Positions 17,831-25,877 of a DNA stretch of 53,446 bases are shown in pieces. Made by a program: the position numbers and the translations under genes. The notes beneath the pieces were generated by a model. The model ran no database searches and was not told the origin of the DNA. It worked only from the letters and a program-made list of their open reading frames with translations. Source of the stretch: Planctomycetaceae bacterium (GTDB taxonomy: Bacteria; Planctomycetota; Phycisphaerae; UBA1845; UTPLA1); NCBI GenBank assembly GCA_011525745.1, contig WYBU01000050.1:1-53446 (forward strand). Reading direction: 5' to 3'. Every line of letters starts with the position of its first letter. Within the stretch, counting starts at the first letter, position 1.

Positions 17831-18583
17831 TTACGACGGACTGCGCCGTCGTTGCCATCCGATCAGCAACAGTGTCGCCGCCATAAGGCCGGTCGGCTCG
17901 GGGATGGGCGTGTAGTCGATGACCAATTGCGGCCGGTTGGCGGGGACGACGTTTTCGCGGGAGTCAAAGCGCTTGGCGCTGTTGGCGGTCGGCTCGTCTC
18001 CCATCAGCAGCCATCCGAAGTTCGAGGTGGGGTTGTCGAGCCAGGCCTGCACGTCGGCGACCATCTGCGAAGTCGAGGACCAGGTGTAGTGGCCGAGCAC
18101 GACATCGACGAACGTGCTGCCGCTGACGGTCGGATCAAAATCGCCGCCGGGAGTGGTCCAAAAGACATCGTCGTAGAAGCGATGGTCCCAAGTCGCGTCG
18201 CCGAGCGTGGGAGTAGCGCCAATGCCGCCGGGATCGCCGGCGTCGGAGGTTCCCTCGCCCCAGTCCGCGAGCACGCGATGCAGCGTGATGTCGTTGCCGT
18301 CGCTGAAGAGCGAGAAACGCGAAAGATGCAACGTCAGTGAGACGCTGTTGATCGTCGCTGAGGCGGGGACGGCGGCGGCGATGTCGAAGGCCAGCAGCGC
18401 GCGGCGCGGCCCCGCGCCGGACCCGCCGACATAAACGAATTCGCCCGCCCCGTTGCTGGTCGGACCCACCAAAGGGAAGTAGAGCGTATTATCCTTGCTG
18501 GTGGTGATGGACACGGTGTCGGCTTGCGCGCCGGCGGCCAGCGTCAGCGCAGCGACACACGGTAGTGTAACGAGGATTCGCAT
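17831..18583 (-). CDS. PEP-CTERM protein with DNRLRE-type domain
   Basis: 250 residues with a signal peptide ending AGAQADT. A single DNRLRE/CBM96-like domain follows (KDNTLYFP, RALLAFDIA, ITLHRVLADWGEG, GWLLMGDE, KRFDSREN). The C-terminus IPEPTGLMAATLLLIGWQRRR is a PEP-CTERM sorting signal: PEP motif, hydrophobic helix and Arg cluster. Such proteins are cut by an exosortase and exported to the surface or EPS matrix. No exosortase gene is in the window. The EPS-type genes at 20216-24125 fit such a system. Confidence 0.88.
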   Translation of the reverse strand: MRILVTLPCVAALTLAAGAQADTVSITTSKDNTLYFPLVGPTSNGAGEFVYVGGSGAGPRRALLAFDIAAAVPASATINSVSLTLHLSRFSLFSDGNDITLHRVLADWGEGTSDAGDPGGIGATPTLGDATWDHRFYDDVFWTTPGGDFDPTVSGSTFVDVVLGHYTWSSTSQMVADVQAWLDNPTSNFGWLLMGDEPTANSAKRFDSRENVVPANRPQLVIDYTPIPEPTGLMAATLLLIGWQRRRSPS

Positions 18584-18837
18584 CCCGATTTCCCCTTCCG
18601 AAGGTGGCGGCCCGCCGGTTCATGCCCTGGAGGTCGGTGGGCATGTCCTTCGTCATCCATGATATGAACATCGGGGTCGTTGCGCCAAGTCCGAACCGAA
18701 GGCAAAGGTGACGCAGCGGGGCGGGCGTGTTATAGGATCGACGGCATTCGCGTTTGCCCCGGCACTTGCGGGCAGGCCGCGAAACCCGGGCCGAGCGATG
18801 ACTTTCGGCACGGTGGTGCATCGAGGATTGATCGCTG

Positions 18838-19995
18838 ATGAAACCATGCAAACTGGCGCTGGAGGATGGGACGATCGCCGTAGGCGAGTCGGTCGGCGCG
18901 GACGGCACACGAACGGGCGAGGTCGTGTTCAACACGGCCATGACGGGCTACCAGGAAGTGCTGACCGATCCGTCCTATTGCGGCCAGATCGTGACGATGA
19001 CGGCGCCGCAGATCGGCAACTACGGCATCAATCGTCATGATGTGGAATCGCGCAGACTGTTTTTGTCTGGATTCGTGATGCGCGAATGCGCCCGGCGGCA
19101 CAGCAATCAGTTCGCCAGCGGCAGCCTGCGAGACTATCTGCGCGAAAACGGCGTGGTGGCGATTTCGGGCGTCGATACGCGCGGGATCACGCGGCGCCTG
19201 CGGGTCAGCGGCTGTCTGCGAGGATCGATCTCGACCGAAGCGATGGACGATCGCGAGTTGCTGGCCTTGGCGCGATCCGCGCCGCAAATGACCGGACTCG
19301 ATCTGGCGGGGGAGGTGATGAATCCCGAGCCGTTGACGTGGGAGGACGGCCGGGCGGCGCGCGTCGAAGGGGCCGGCGCGTTTCACGTCGTGGCGCTGGA
19401 CTGCGGCATCAAGCAGAACATCCTGCGGCATCTGGTCGACATCGGGGCGCGCGTGACGGTGTTGCCGGGGACCACGCCGGCGCAGCGCATTCTCGCGGAG
19501 CGGCCGGACGGCGTGCTGGTGGGCAATGGTCCGGGCGATCCGGCGGCCGTGACCGACGGCATCGAGACGCTGCGCGGACTGATCGGTCTGACGCCCATCT
19601 TCGGAATCTGCCTCGGGCATCAACTTGTGGCGCTGGCGATGGGGGCGCGGACGTACAAGCTCAAGTTTGGCCATCACGGGGCGAATCACCCCGTGGTCAA
19701 TCACGCAACCGGGCGGGTTGAGATCACCAGCCAGAATCACGGGTTTGCCGTCGAGCGCGAGTCCCTGGCCGCCGCAGGGCTGCATGCGACTCATACGAAT
19801 CTGTACGACGGCAGCCTGGAGGGATTCGCGCACGATCGGCTGCCGGTGTTCGCGGTGCAATATCACCCCGAAGGCGCGCCGGGACCGAACGACGCCGTGT
19901 ATTTGTTTCGCTGCTTTGCGGAGATGATGCGATCGCGGCGGCCGATGGCGCAGGAGACGTTTCGCCGGTTGGCGGCGGAGGAAGTTCGACAATGA
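18838..19995 (+). CDS. carA: Carbamoyl-phosphate synthase small subunit
   Basis: 385 residues, the usual CarA length. An N-terminal CPSase small-chain domain (residues 3-130, with GEVVFNTAMTGYQE) precedes a class I glutamine amidotransferase domain. Catalytic residues are C258 (GICLGHQ), H343 and E345 (QYHPEG). It supplies ammonia from glutamine to CarB for carbamoyl phosphate, feeding pyrimidine and arginine synthesis. No carB is adjacent; the next plus-strand gene is far downstream. Together with pyrG and pyrC it makes three pyrimidine genes in the window, though not in one operon. Confidence 0.95.
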   Translation: MKPCKLALEDGTIAVGESVGADGTRTGEVVFNTAMTGYQEVLTDPSYCGQIVTMTAPQIGNYGINRHDVESRRLFLSGFVMRECARRHSNQFASGSLRDYLRENGVVAISGVDTRGITRRLRVSGCLRGSISTEAMDDRELLALARSAPQMTGLDLAGEVMNPEPLTWEDGRAARVEGAGAFHVVALDCGIKQNILRHLVDIGARVTVLPGTTPAQRILAERPDGVLVGNGPGDPAAVTDGIETLRGLIGLTPIFGICLGHQLVALAMGARTYKLKFGHHGANHPVVNHATGRVEITSQNHGFAVERESLAAAGLHATHTNLYDGSLEGFAHDRLPVFAVQYHPEGAPGPNDAVYLFRCFAEMMRSRRPMAQETFRRLAAEEVRQ

Positions 19996-20020
19996 AACGT
20001 CGAAACGTCGAAACAAGAGG

Positions 20021-20082
20021 CTCACGCAGAGGCGCAGAGATCGCGGCGGCCTGGATTCCCGGCTGCTGCGCGGGAATGACGG
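20021..20082. repeat. Type G dispersed repeat
   Basis: CTCACGCAGAGGCGCAGAG followed by GGATTCCCGGCTGCTGCGCG and GGAATGACGG. A second copy at 26868-26926 has the same order of elements. The first is preceded by tandem CGAAACGTCGAAAC (19992-20014), the second by GAAAGTCGAAAGTCGAA. Both sit just after the stop codons of plus-strand genes (carA and xerD-like). Confidence 0.75.
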
Positions 20083-20215
20083 TTTTCGGCTGAATGCTGA
20101 CGGCTCCTCGGTCCGCACAGGGGCCGGGAATTAATCGACAATGTCCTTCGATAACCGCGATTTCAACGCCGAAAACGCGGTAAAAAACCGCTGCGTAGTC
20201 AGTGAATTCCCAGCC

Positions 20216-21463
20216 TCACGGTCCACCCTGGCGGTCTGAGGCTCTTGGTCCGCATGGCGGACCCTGCGAAATCAACGAACGATACAGCCGGTGATAGGCT
20301 TCGGCGGCGGAATCGAGCGTGAAGCGAGTTGTCACTTCCCGGCGCGCCGCGGTGGCCAGCCTTTCGCGCAGGCGCGGATTGTTCATCAGATCGAGCATCG
20401 CGCGAGACAGTCGGCCGACGTCGGCGGCAGGGATGAGGATGCCGGTTTTTTCGTGCTGCACGATTTCGGGCGTGCCGCCGACGGCGGTGGCGATGACGGG
20501 CAGGCCGCACGCCTGGGCTTCGAGGATGGCGTTGGAGAGTCCCTCGGAGCGCGACGGCGCTACGAAGAGGTCGGCGGCCCGGTACCAGGGACACACGTCG
20601 GCGGCGTTCCCGACGAAATCGACCGGGACGCCGGGCAGTCGCGCGGTTGCGAGGCGCTTCAGCGCGCCGTTCATGTAATCCGCTCCGACGAAAATCAGTC
20701 GGCTGCGCTCCGCCGCGTTCGGCAGTCGCGCCAACGCTTCGATCAGCAGGTCTTGGCCCTTGACGGGCATCAGCGAGCCGACGCAGAGAATCGCCAGACG
20801 GTCGTCGCTCCAGCCGAGCCGCGTCCGGGCCGCGTCGCGATCGGCAGGTGGCGCGAACTGCCGCGTATCGACACCGTTGTAGATCACATGAATTCGGCCG
20901 GCCGGCAAGCCGATTCGGGCCGCCAGCTCGCGTCGCGTGGCGCGGCTGACGGTGACGATCGCATCGCACCGCGTTGCGGCGCGTCGCCAACGCCAGCGCC
21001 GCCACCACGGCGCCGCCCGGCTGGCGTCGTCGAAGCCGTGGAAGCTGAAGATGATCGGCACGTCGGCGCGGCGGGCGGCGTCGAGTGCGTCGGCGACGAG
21101 CCAGACGCCGCGGACGTGGAGCAGGTCGGCCTGGCGGTCGCGCAGCAGCGATGTCAGCCAGTCGCGCAGCGTTGCGGATCGAACCGTTGCGTGGTGTGTC
21201 GTCGCCTGGTGATCGGCGCAAACCGGCAATTCCGGCGCCGACGGAGTCAGCGTCTCCGGCTCGCGGCTTGAAGCGACGAGCGAACGGATGCCAAGACGCG
21301 CCAACTGCGACGCCTGTGCCGCAAGCTGCAACTCCATGCCGCCCCGCGACCAGCGGCCGATGAACTGGCAGACCGTCAATGGGCGCGGTGAGGCCGGAGC
21401 CGATGGTGATCTCGCGCCGTGAGCTTTTGAGGCGGCGGGAGCTTGTTGCATGGTTGCGGGCAT
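20216..21463 (-). CDS. GT4-family glycosyltransferase
   Basis: 415 residues with a GT-B fold. The acceptor domain starts LTVCQFIGRWSRGGMELQL (residues 29-47), the loop typical of GT4 enzymes. The nucleotide-sugar domain carries LCVGSLMPVKGQDLLIEAL and APSRSEGLSNAILEAQACG with the E-x7-E retaining motif, then GGTPEIV. It is inferred to transfer a sugar to a growing exopolysaccharide or lipid-linked glycan at the cytoplasmic face. The last ~20 residues (QGPPCGPRASDRQGGP) are encoded by a type E palindrome and adjoining repeat, so the natural end is likely near YRSLIS. Probable partners are the CelD-like and deacetylase genes upstream. Confidence 0.9.
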   Translation of the reverse strand: MPATMQQAPAASKAHGARSPSAPASPRPLTVCQFIGRWSRGGMELQLAAQASQLARLGIRSLVASSREPETLTPSAPELPVCADHQATTHHATVRSATLRDWLTSLLRDRQADLLHVRGVWLVADALDAARRADVPIIFSFHGFDDASRAAPWWRRWRWRRAATRCDAIVTVSRATRRELAARIGLPAGRIHVIYNGVDTRQFAPPADRDAARTRLGWSDDRLAILCVGSLMPVKGQDLLIEALARLPNAAERSRLIFVGADYMNGALKRLATARLPGVPVDFVGNAADVCPWYRAADLFVAPSRSEGLSNAILEAQACGLPVIATAVGGTPEIVQHEKTGILIPAADVGRLSRAMLDLMNNPRLRERLATAARREVTTRFTLDSAAEAYHRLYRSLISQGPPCGPRASDRQGGP

Positions 21464-21506
21464 GGGAGGGCGCCGTCAGTGGGGTCCGCCGCGGGGACCC
21501 GAAGCC

Positions 21507-21712
21507 GTCAGCCATCAGCCAGGAAAAGGTGTCTCTTGTCAGTCGTCAGCGGCCTATGTGGAGTCTTGCGTCTCGAATCGCAAATCTGATGTTTGAAATC
21601 TGAAATATGTATCTCCCTCCGCCGCACCGTCGGATCCTTCCGTTGTCTGTTCCGTCTTCCCGCCTCTTACCTTCGTGCCTTTTTTTGACGTTTCGACGTT
21701 TCGACTTTTCCG
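21507..21712. other. Intergenic low-complexity mosaic
   Basis: Contains CAGCCATCAGCC, TTGTCAGTCGTCAGCGG, ATCTGATGTTTGAAATCTGA (near 21587-21606) and TTTGACGTTTCGACGTTTCG (near 21687-21708). These short near-tandem words recur at 12219-12352, 14553-14575, 15279-15330, 19992-20014, 24173-24197 and 28420-28440. No gene recognised. Confidence 0.55.
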
Positions 21713-21713
21713 G

Positions 21714-22967
21714 TTACCACGTCGGCATCCAGCTTCGCAGGCGCGACCAGGCGTCGTCGCCGGCGACGCGGCACAAGCCGCGCTTGAAGCGCTCTTTGGC
21801 GGAAAACACCGTCAGCCGCGCCCGGCCGCGCATGCCGATGGCTTCGAGCGCGGTCAGCGTCTCGTCGCAGCCGGTGGCCCAGTGGCGCTTGTAGGGTTCG
21901 TCGCCGCGAAGCAGGTCCAGCACCGACAGCCGTTCGTCGATCGCGGTACGGATCGCCCGCGCGAGACAAAGTGAACCGGGGCTTAGCTCGGCGATGGCCG
22001 GATCCCAGCCGCTCTGGTAGTAGTAGGCGCGGCGGCCGCGATGAAAGACCAGCATGGCCGCGAGCGTGCGATCGCCGTCGCACAGCCGGTGCAGGCGCAG
22101 CCAGCCACGCTTCAGGGTGATGCGCGTGAACCGGCGGATGAATGTCGCAAATGCCGCATTCGTGAAGTTGCCCGCCTGCCCCGCGAGCCGCCAGCGCTGC
22201 CCGTGAAGCCCCATGAACGCCTCGATGGCCGCCTCGATGCTGACGCCCTCGTCGTTGGTGCGCCATTTCAGTTCGTGGCGCTGAATCGCCAGTCGTTCCT
22301 TGCGGCGGATCAGACCGCGGCGGTTGTAACTGAGGCCGGCGAGGTAGGTGTCGAACGAGTCGGGCAGCGCGACGTAGGGCAGAGTCCTGCGGTCGCGGAT
22401 GAGGCATTCATCGGCGCGCGACGAATCGGTCAGGGCACGCGCGACCGGACCCTGGGCGGCGAGTTCCGCGAAACGAAACAGATCGGCTTCGCGCTCGGCG
22501 AGGGCGCGGGCGCGGCTGAGTGCGTCGATCATCAGCGCCTCGCGCTCGGCCGACGCCGGCGCATCGTTCGTTGCGACCGGATCGAGCCGATCGCCCGAGA
22601 CGACGCGTCCGCCCATCGGCGACAGGACGCGGCAGCGCGCCACGCCGCCGCCCTCAATCGCCAGTCCCAGAGGCCAGATGGCCCGCAGCCGCCCGTCGGC
22701 GTTCCAGCCGGTCAGCACGCGCGGACGGACCTTCGGCGCGATGGTGTCGCGCCACGTGTCGATCCAGTCGGGAGCGCAGAAGAAGGCGGCGTCGGCCTCG
22801 TCGATCAGGGCGTCCCATTCGCGTCGCACGGCGTTCAGCGAGGATTGGTCGCTGAGCGTCAGCCAGGTGACCGAAGGGGTGAACGCATGAGATTCCTCCC
22901 CCGTGCTCGCGCGCAGTAGCCCGGCCGCGGTCGGCAGTGCGATTACGTCGGGCGGTGGCAGATGCAT
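21714..22967 (-). CDS. CelD/BcsL-type GNAT acyltransferase (FemAB-like)
   Basis: About 417 residues from Met at 22967, with the double-GNAT architecture of Acetyltransf_6 proteins: LNAVRREWDALIDEADAAFF near the N-terminus and YYYQSGWDPAIAELSPG with LLRGDEPYKRHWA near the C-terminus. Family members are linked to cellulose or EPS acylation (CelD, BcsL) and to the PEP-CTERM/exosortase FemAB-like proteins. A start at 23081 is possible, but the extra 38 codons have markedly lower GC at third positions, so 22967 is preferred. Located between a deacetylase and a GT4 gene on the same strand, it probably modifies the same polysaccharide. Confidence 0.82.
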   Translation of the reverse strand: MHLPPPDVIALPTAAGLLRASTGEESHAFTPSVTWLTLSDQSSLNAVRREWDALIDEADAAFFCAPDWIDTWRDTIAPKVRPRVLTGWNADGRLRAIWPLGLAIEGGGVARCRVLSPMGGRVVSGDRLDPVATNDAPASAEREALMIDALSRARALAEREADLFRFAELAAQGPVARALTDSSRADECLIRDRRTLPYVALPDSFDTYLAGLSYNRRGLIRRKERLAIQRHELKWRTNDEGVSIEAAIEAFMGLHGQRWRLAGQAGNFTNAAFATFIRRFTRITLKRGWLRLHRLCDGDRTLAAMLVFHRGRRAYYYQSGWDPAIAELSPGSLCLARAIRTAIDERLSVLDLLRGDEPYKRHWATGCDETLTALEAIGMRGRARLTVFSAKERFKRGLCRVAGDDAWSRLRSWMPTW

Positions 22968-23180
22968 CGCGGGCTGAGCGGACACGCGCGAACTCCGGAA
23001 TGCAAGATCGAGTGTGAAACAACCGCCCATAAGCGGCGGCGGAGCCATCAGGCACGCTGCGCGGGCGATCGTGAATGTCATCGGCTGAACGAGGGGGGCG
23101 GCGCAGGATGTGCGTCCAAAAAAGTCCGTGGCGACACGGTGACGAAAGCCAGTGGGCTTTTGCTGAGCGATCCAGCGCGG

Positions 23181-24125
23181 TCACGGCGGTTGAGTTGCGC
23201 GTGATTCGACGCTCGCTAAGCGATCGCGTAGTCCGATCATTTCCGCCGCAAATCCAAGGTGTCCGTGATGAAGTCCGATACAGTTTCGGTTCAGCATCAA
23301 CGGATCGGATTGCAACCGGTTCGGACGGGCGATGGCGGTGAATGCCAGCGGCACGTTCAGCTCGCGCAGGATCTGCACGTCGCTGGAATCGAAGTCGCCC
23401 GGCTGACCGCGCGGGAACGCAAATGGAACGTCGTCGCGGCCCAGTCGATTGCGCAGCGCGACGATGCTTCGGACGATTTCGTTTCGGCGAACGTCGGACG
23501 GTGCGCGGCCAAGGACGGTGTGGCTGCGCGTATGCGCCCCGATCCAGTGGCCGAGCCGGGCCATCTGATCAAGCTCATCCCAACGCATACAGCGCAGTGA
23601 TTCGCGGACTTCCGTCGGAATTCCGTCCTCTGCACTCGTCGGATCGTCCGCTGCGTGGCGCGCTGCACGCCCGAAAGCGGCCTGACGCGCGTCCTCGGCG
23701 AGCAAGCCGCCGTCTTCGAGGCGGTCGGTGACGGCGAAAACGGCGGCGCTGACGCGATGAGCCGACAGGATCGACTCGGCGAGGAGGAGCAGATTTGCCG
23801 GGGCGTCGTCGAAGGTGATGGCGAAAAGCGCCTCACGCCATTCGCGGCCGGAGCGAAGCAGGGGAGTCATCTCGCGAAGGTCAACGATCGTGCCGGCGCG
23901 GCGGAGCAGCTCAAGTTGGCGGTCGAGCGCCGACGCGGTGACGTAGTGCGACGGGACCCAGGGCTGCCCGTGGTCGGCGTCTCGGCAGACGCCGTGATAA
24001 GTCAGAATGCGGAGGTTGCCCCGATTCGCGGTCGCAATCGCCCTGGCGGCAACGTCACGCCAGGGCCGATAAGCGCAGCGCGAGCGGGGCTTCCGACGGG
24101 CGACGATGTTGGGGAACGCGGGCAT
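23181..24125 (-). CDS. Polysaccharide deacetylase (NodB homology, CE4)
   Basis: 314 residues from Met at 24125. The NodB signature is present: TFDD at 104-107 (catalytic-base Asp and metal Asp) and the metal-binding HTRSH at H198 and H202. YHGV near residue 43 is typical of polysaccharide deacetylases. It is inferred to remove N- or O-acetyl groups from an exopolysaccharide, working with the acyltransferase and GT4 encoded downstream. There is no clear signal peptide. The longer open frame upstream is the antisense of the next gene. A terminator hairpin at 24271-24317 separates it from the upstream gene, so it should have its own promoter within 24126-24270. Confidence 0.88.
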   Translation of the reverse strand: MPAFPNIVARRKPRSRCAYRPWRDVAARAIATANRGNLRILTYHGVCRDADHGQPWVPSHYVTASALDRQLELLRRAGTIVDLREMTPLLRSGREWREALFAITFDDAPANLLLLAESILSAHRVSAAVFAVTDRLEDGGLLAEDARQAAFGRAARHAADDPTSAEDGIPTEVRESLRCMRWDELDQMARLGHWIGAHTRSHTVLGRAPSDVRRNEIVRSIVALRNRLGRDDVPFAFPRGQPGDFDSSDVQILRELNVPLAFTAIARPNRLQSDPLMLNRNCIGLHHGHLGFAAEMIGLRDRLASVESRATQPP

Positions 24126-24172
24126 AGGACAGCGAAGGGTATATCGGTCCGGCGAGGGAGGGCAGAAAGTCG

Positions 24173-24197
24173 AAAGCTGAAAGTCGAAAGTCGAAAA
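24173..24197. repeat. GAAAGTC-type short tandem repeat
   Basis: Near-tandem AAGTCGAAAGCTGAAAGTCG followed by AAAG. Similar words occur at 26841-26858 and 28420-28440, always between genes. Confidence 0.6.
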
Positions 24198-24270
24198 GGG
24201 GGACCGTTGGTGGTTGGGAGGACGTGGAAGGTCATCGCCGGCCGCGGCTGATCGTGTATCGCCGGGGGCC

Positions 24271-24317
24271 AAGAAAAAGAAACGGGCGTCGGCGAATTCG
24301 TGTTCATCGACGCCCGT
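24271..24317 (-). terminator. Rho-independent terminator
   Basis: Read on the minus strand, ACGGGCGTCG pairs with CGACGCCCGT (10 bp stem, positions 24308-24317 with 24282-24291, 16-base loop) and is followed by TTCTTTTTCTT. It lies about 80 bases downstream of the coiled-coil membrane protein gene and upstream of the deacetylase. Confidence 0.85.
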
Positions 24318-24394
24318 GTGGTGGTGCGAAAGTCTTGTGTCGCCGTCGCGTCTGCCCGGCCGCCACGCCTGCGGTGGGGCGCGGCTGCGCCGGC

Positions 24395-25255
24395 TCAACT
24401 CATCAGTTTCAGGTACAGGTGAATCGCGCCGAAAACGGCCGACGCGGCGGTCATGCCGATGACGAAACCGCCCATGACCATCATGCGGCGCGACTGGCGA
24501 TCGAAGGCGCTCTTGATCTCCTGATCGTTGGTGCGCGTTTCGGTCAGCAGCGCAGCCAGGGCGGCGGAATGCGATTCGCCCACGGCGGCGACCACGTCCA
24601 TCTTTGCCCCGACGCTCTGCACCGTTTCGGCCGCTTTGGCCTGACGGGTCGACAGGTCGGTAAGGCGATCGATGGTCTCGATCTGTTTGCGCTCGTGAGT
24701 CCGGGCGTGGGCGACCAGCGAATCGAGCGCGTCGCGATTTTCGCACAGAACCGCCGGGACCTCGGCCAGCAGCGCGGTGATCTGTCGCGTATCGCTGTGA
24801 TGGGCCGCGACGAGCGCTTGAAGTTGCTCGACCTGCTGGGTTTGCGCCGCGGCCTGGGCCGGCACGGCGGCAATTTCTCGCGTCAGACGCTGCACGGCGG
24901 CGAGCACCTCCTCGGTGCGGCTCTGTTGCGCGGTCAGATGACGTTCGAGCAGATCGCACAACCGATCGACGCGATCGGCAAGGCGCTCGACCCTGGCTTC
25001 GACGCCATCCACCATCGGCGCGTCGGCAGCCTGCAGGGCTTCTTCAGTCATCTCCGGTTCGCGCCGCCACAAGGCCGACACACGGCCCCAGTTCCATCGC
25101 CGCGGTTCGGCGACGGCCACGCCATGCAGCGCCGCATCGGCGAGCGCGGCGGAGGCGTGCGCGGTGTCGACGCCGTTTCCTCCGGCCGCCAATACGGCGG
25201 GATGATGATTGCCTCGCAGTCGAGCCGTCCAGCGATTCCAGAATCCTTCGAGCAT
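24395..25255 (-). CDS. Coiled-coil protein with C-terminal membrane anchor
   Basis: 286 residues from MLEGFWNRWTARL; GAGGG precedes this ATG. Residues about 85-250 are heptad-like and rich in Ala, Glu, Gln, Leu and Arg, predicted to form a long coiled coil with repeated ERLADRVDRL-like and ETIDRL segments. A single C-terminal transmembrane helix follows (VMGGFVIGMTAASAVFGAI), then a short LYLKLMS end, so the protein is tail-anchored with its bulk in the cytoplasm. No family was recognised; it resembles scaffold or chemoreceptor-like helical proteins only in general form. The long open frame upstream to 25879 is mostly antisense of other genes and intergenic DNA. Confidence 0.75.
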   Translation of the reverse strand: MLEGFWNRWTARLRGNHHPAVLAAGGNGVDTAHASAALADAALHGVAVAEPRRWNWGRVSALWRREPEMTEEALQAADAPMVDGVEARVERLADRVDRLCDLLERHLTAQQSRTEEVLAAVQRLTREIAAVPAQAAAQTQQVEQLQALVAAHHSDTRQITALLAEVPAVLCENRDALDSLVAHARTHERKQIETIDRLTDLSTRQAKAAETVQSVGAKMDVVAAVGESHSAALAALLTETRTNDQEIKSAFDRQSRRMMVMGGFVIGMTAASAVFGAIHLYLKLMS

Positions 25256-25636
25256 GGTTCCCTCACTTTGCGGATCATCCGCAGGATGAAAAAACGGTGA
25301 TGGTTCAACGCCCGCGGCCGGGTGCGCGGCCCGCGGGGGGGGTGTTGCTTCGTTCCCGTCGACCGAAAGGGCTGCACGTGCCGCCGCCGTTCCCTCACGG
25401 TCGCGATTCGGACCAGGCGTTACGGCCGGGACCCGGCTGAACCACCTGTCGCGCTGATAGTCATCGGCAGCGTGAATCTTCGCGGGCGAGTCGTTTCGCA
25501 GTGCTGGCGGGAGCATCGTCGGGGTGCGATTCGGCTCAACTTTCTTCAGCCGAGCGGCCGATGACTCGCATTGGAGCGGTAGAAGCTCCCCGCGTCGGTG
25601 GTTGCCGCGACGGGGCGCCGTGCAAGGAGCGCAGCC
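25256..25636. other. Intergenic with one type F repeat half
   Basis: About 380 bases between divergent genes. TTCCCTCACGGTCGCGATTC at 25390-25409 matches the inverted pair at 42245-42385. No other structure or gene recognised. Confidence 0.5.
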
Positions 25637-25834
25637 ATGAGAGAGGCGCATGACGCCCGCGTGTGCCCGTATTTTCACGCCAACATTCAGCAATGCAGCC
25701 GGCGGTTCACGCTGGAGCACATGTCCGAGGTGTTTGAGTTCTGCCTCGGCGATCACGCGCGCTGCAACATCTACACCGAATTGACGATTCAGGGCGAGCG
25801 GATGGGCTGCGTCGTCCTGGCGCAGGCCGGCTGA
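25637..25834 (+). CDS. Small Cys-rich protein, unknown
   Basis: 65 residues with an ideal ribosome site (AAGGAG) seven bases before the ATG. Cysteines occur as CPYF, QCSRRF, FCLGDHARC and GC, a pattern (C-x9-C-x15-C-x6-C) that could bind a metal or Fe-S cluster. No signal peptide, so probably cytoplasmic. It ends 43 bases before the XerD-type gene and is probably co-transcribed with it. Similar short Cys-patterned proteins occur in other bacteria as hypothetical proteins (recollection, not checked). Function unknown. Confidence 0.7.
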   Translation: MREAHDARVCPYFHANIQQCSRRFTLEHMSEVFEFCLGDHARCNIYTELTIQGERMGCVVLAQAG

Positions 25835-25877
25835 CGTGGGCGGAGGCGCGTCCATTTCGCGCGCAAGCGACTTCACC

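Noticed and set aside
24126..24959. N-terminal extension of the deacetylase
   Set aside because: Antisense to the coiled-coil gene and crosses a terminator hairpin; Arg-rich, no domain.
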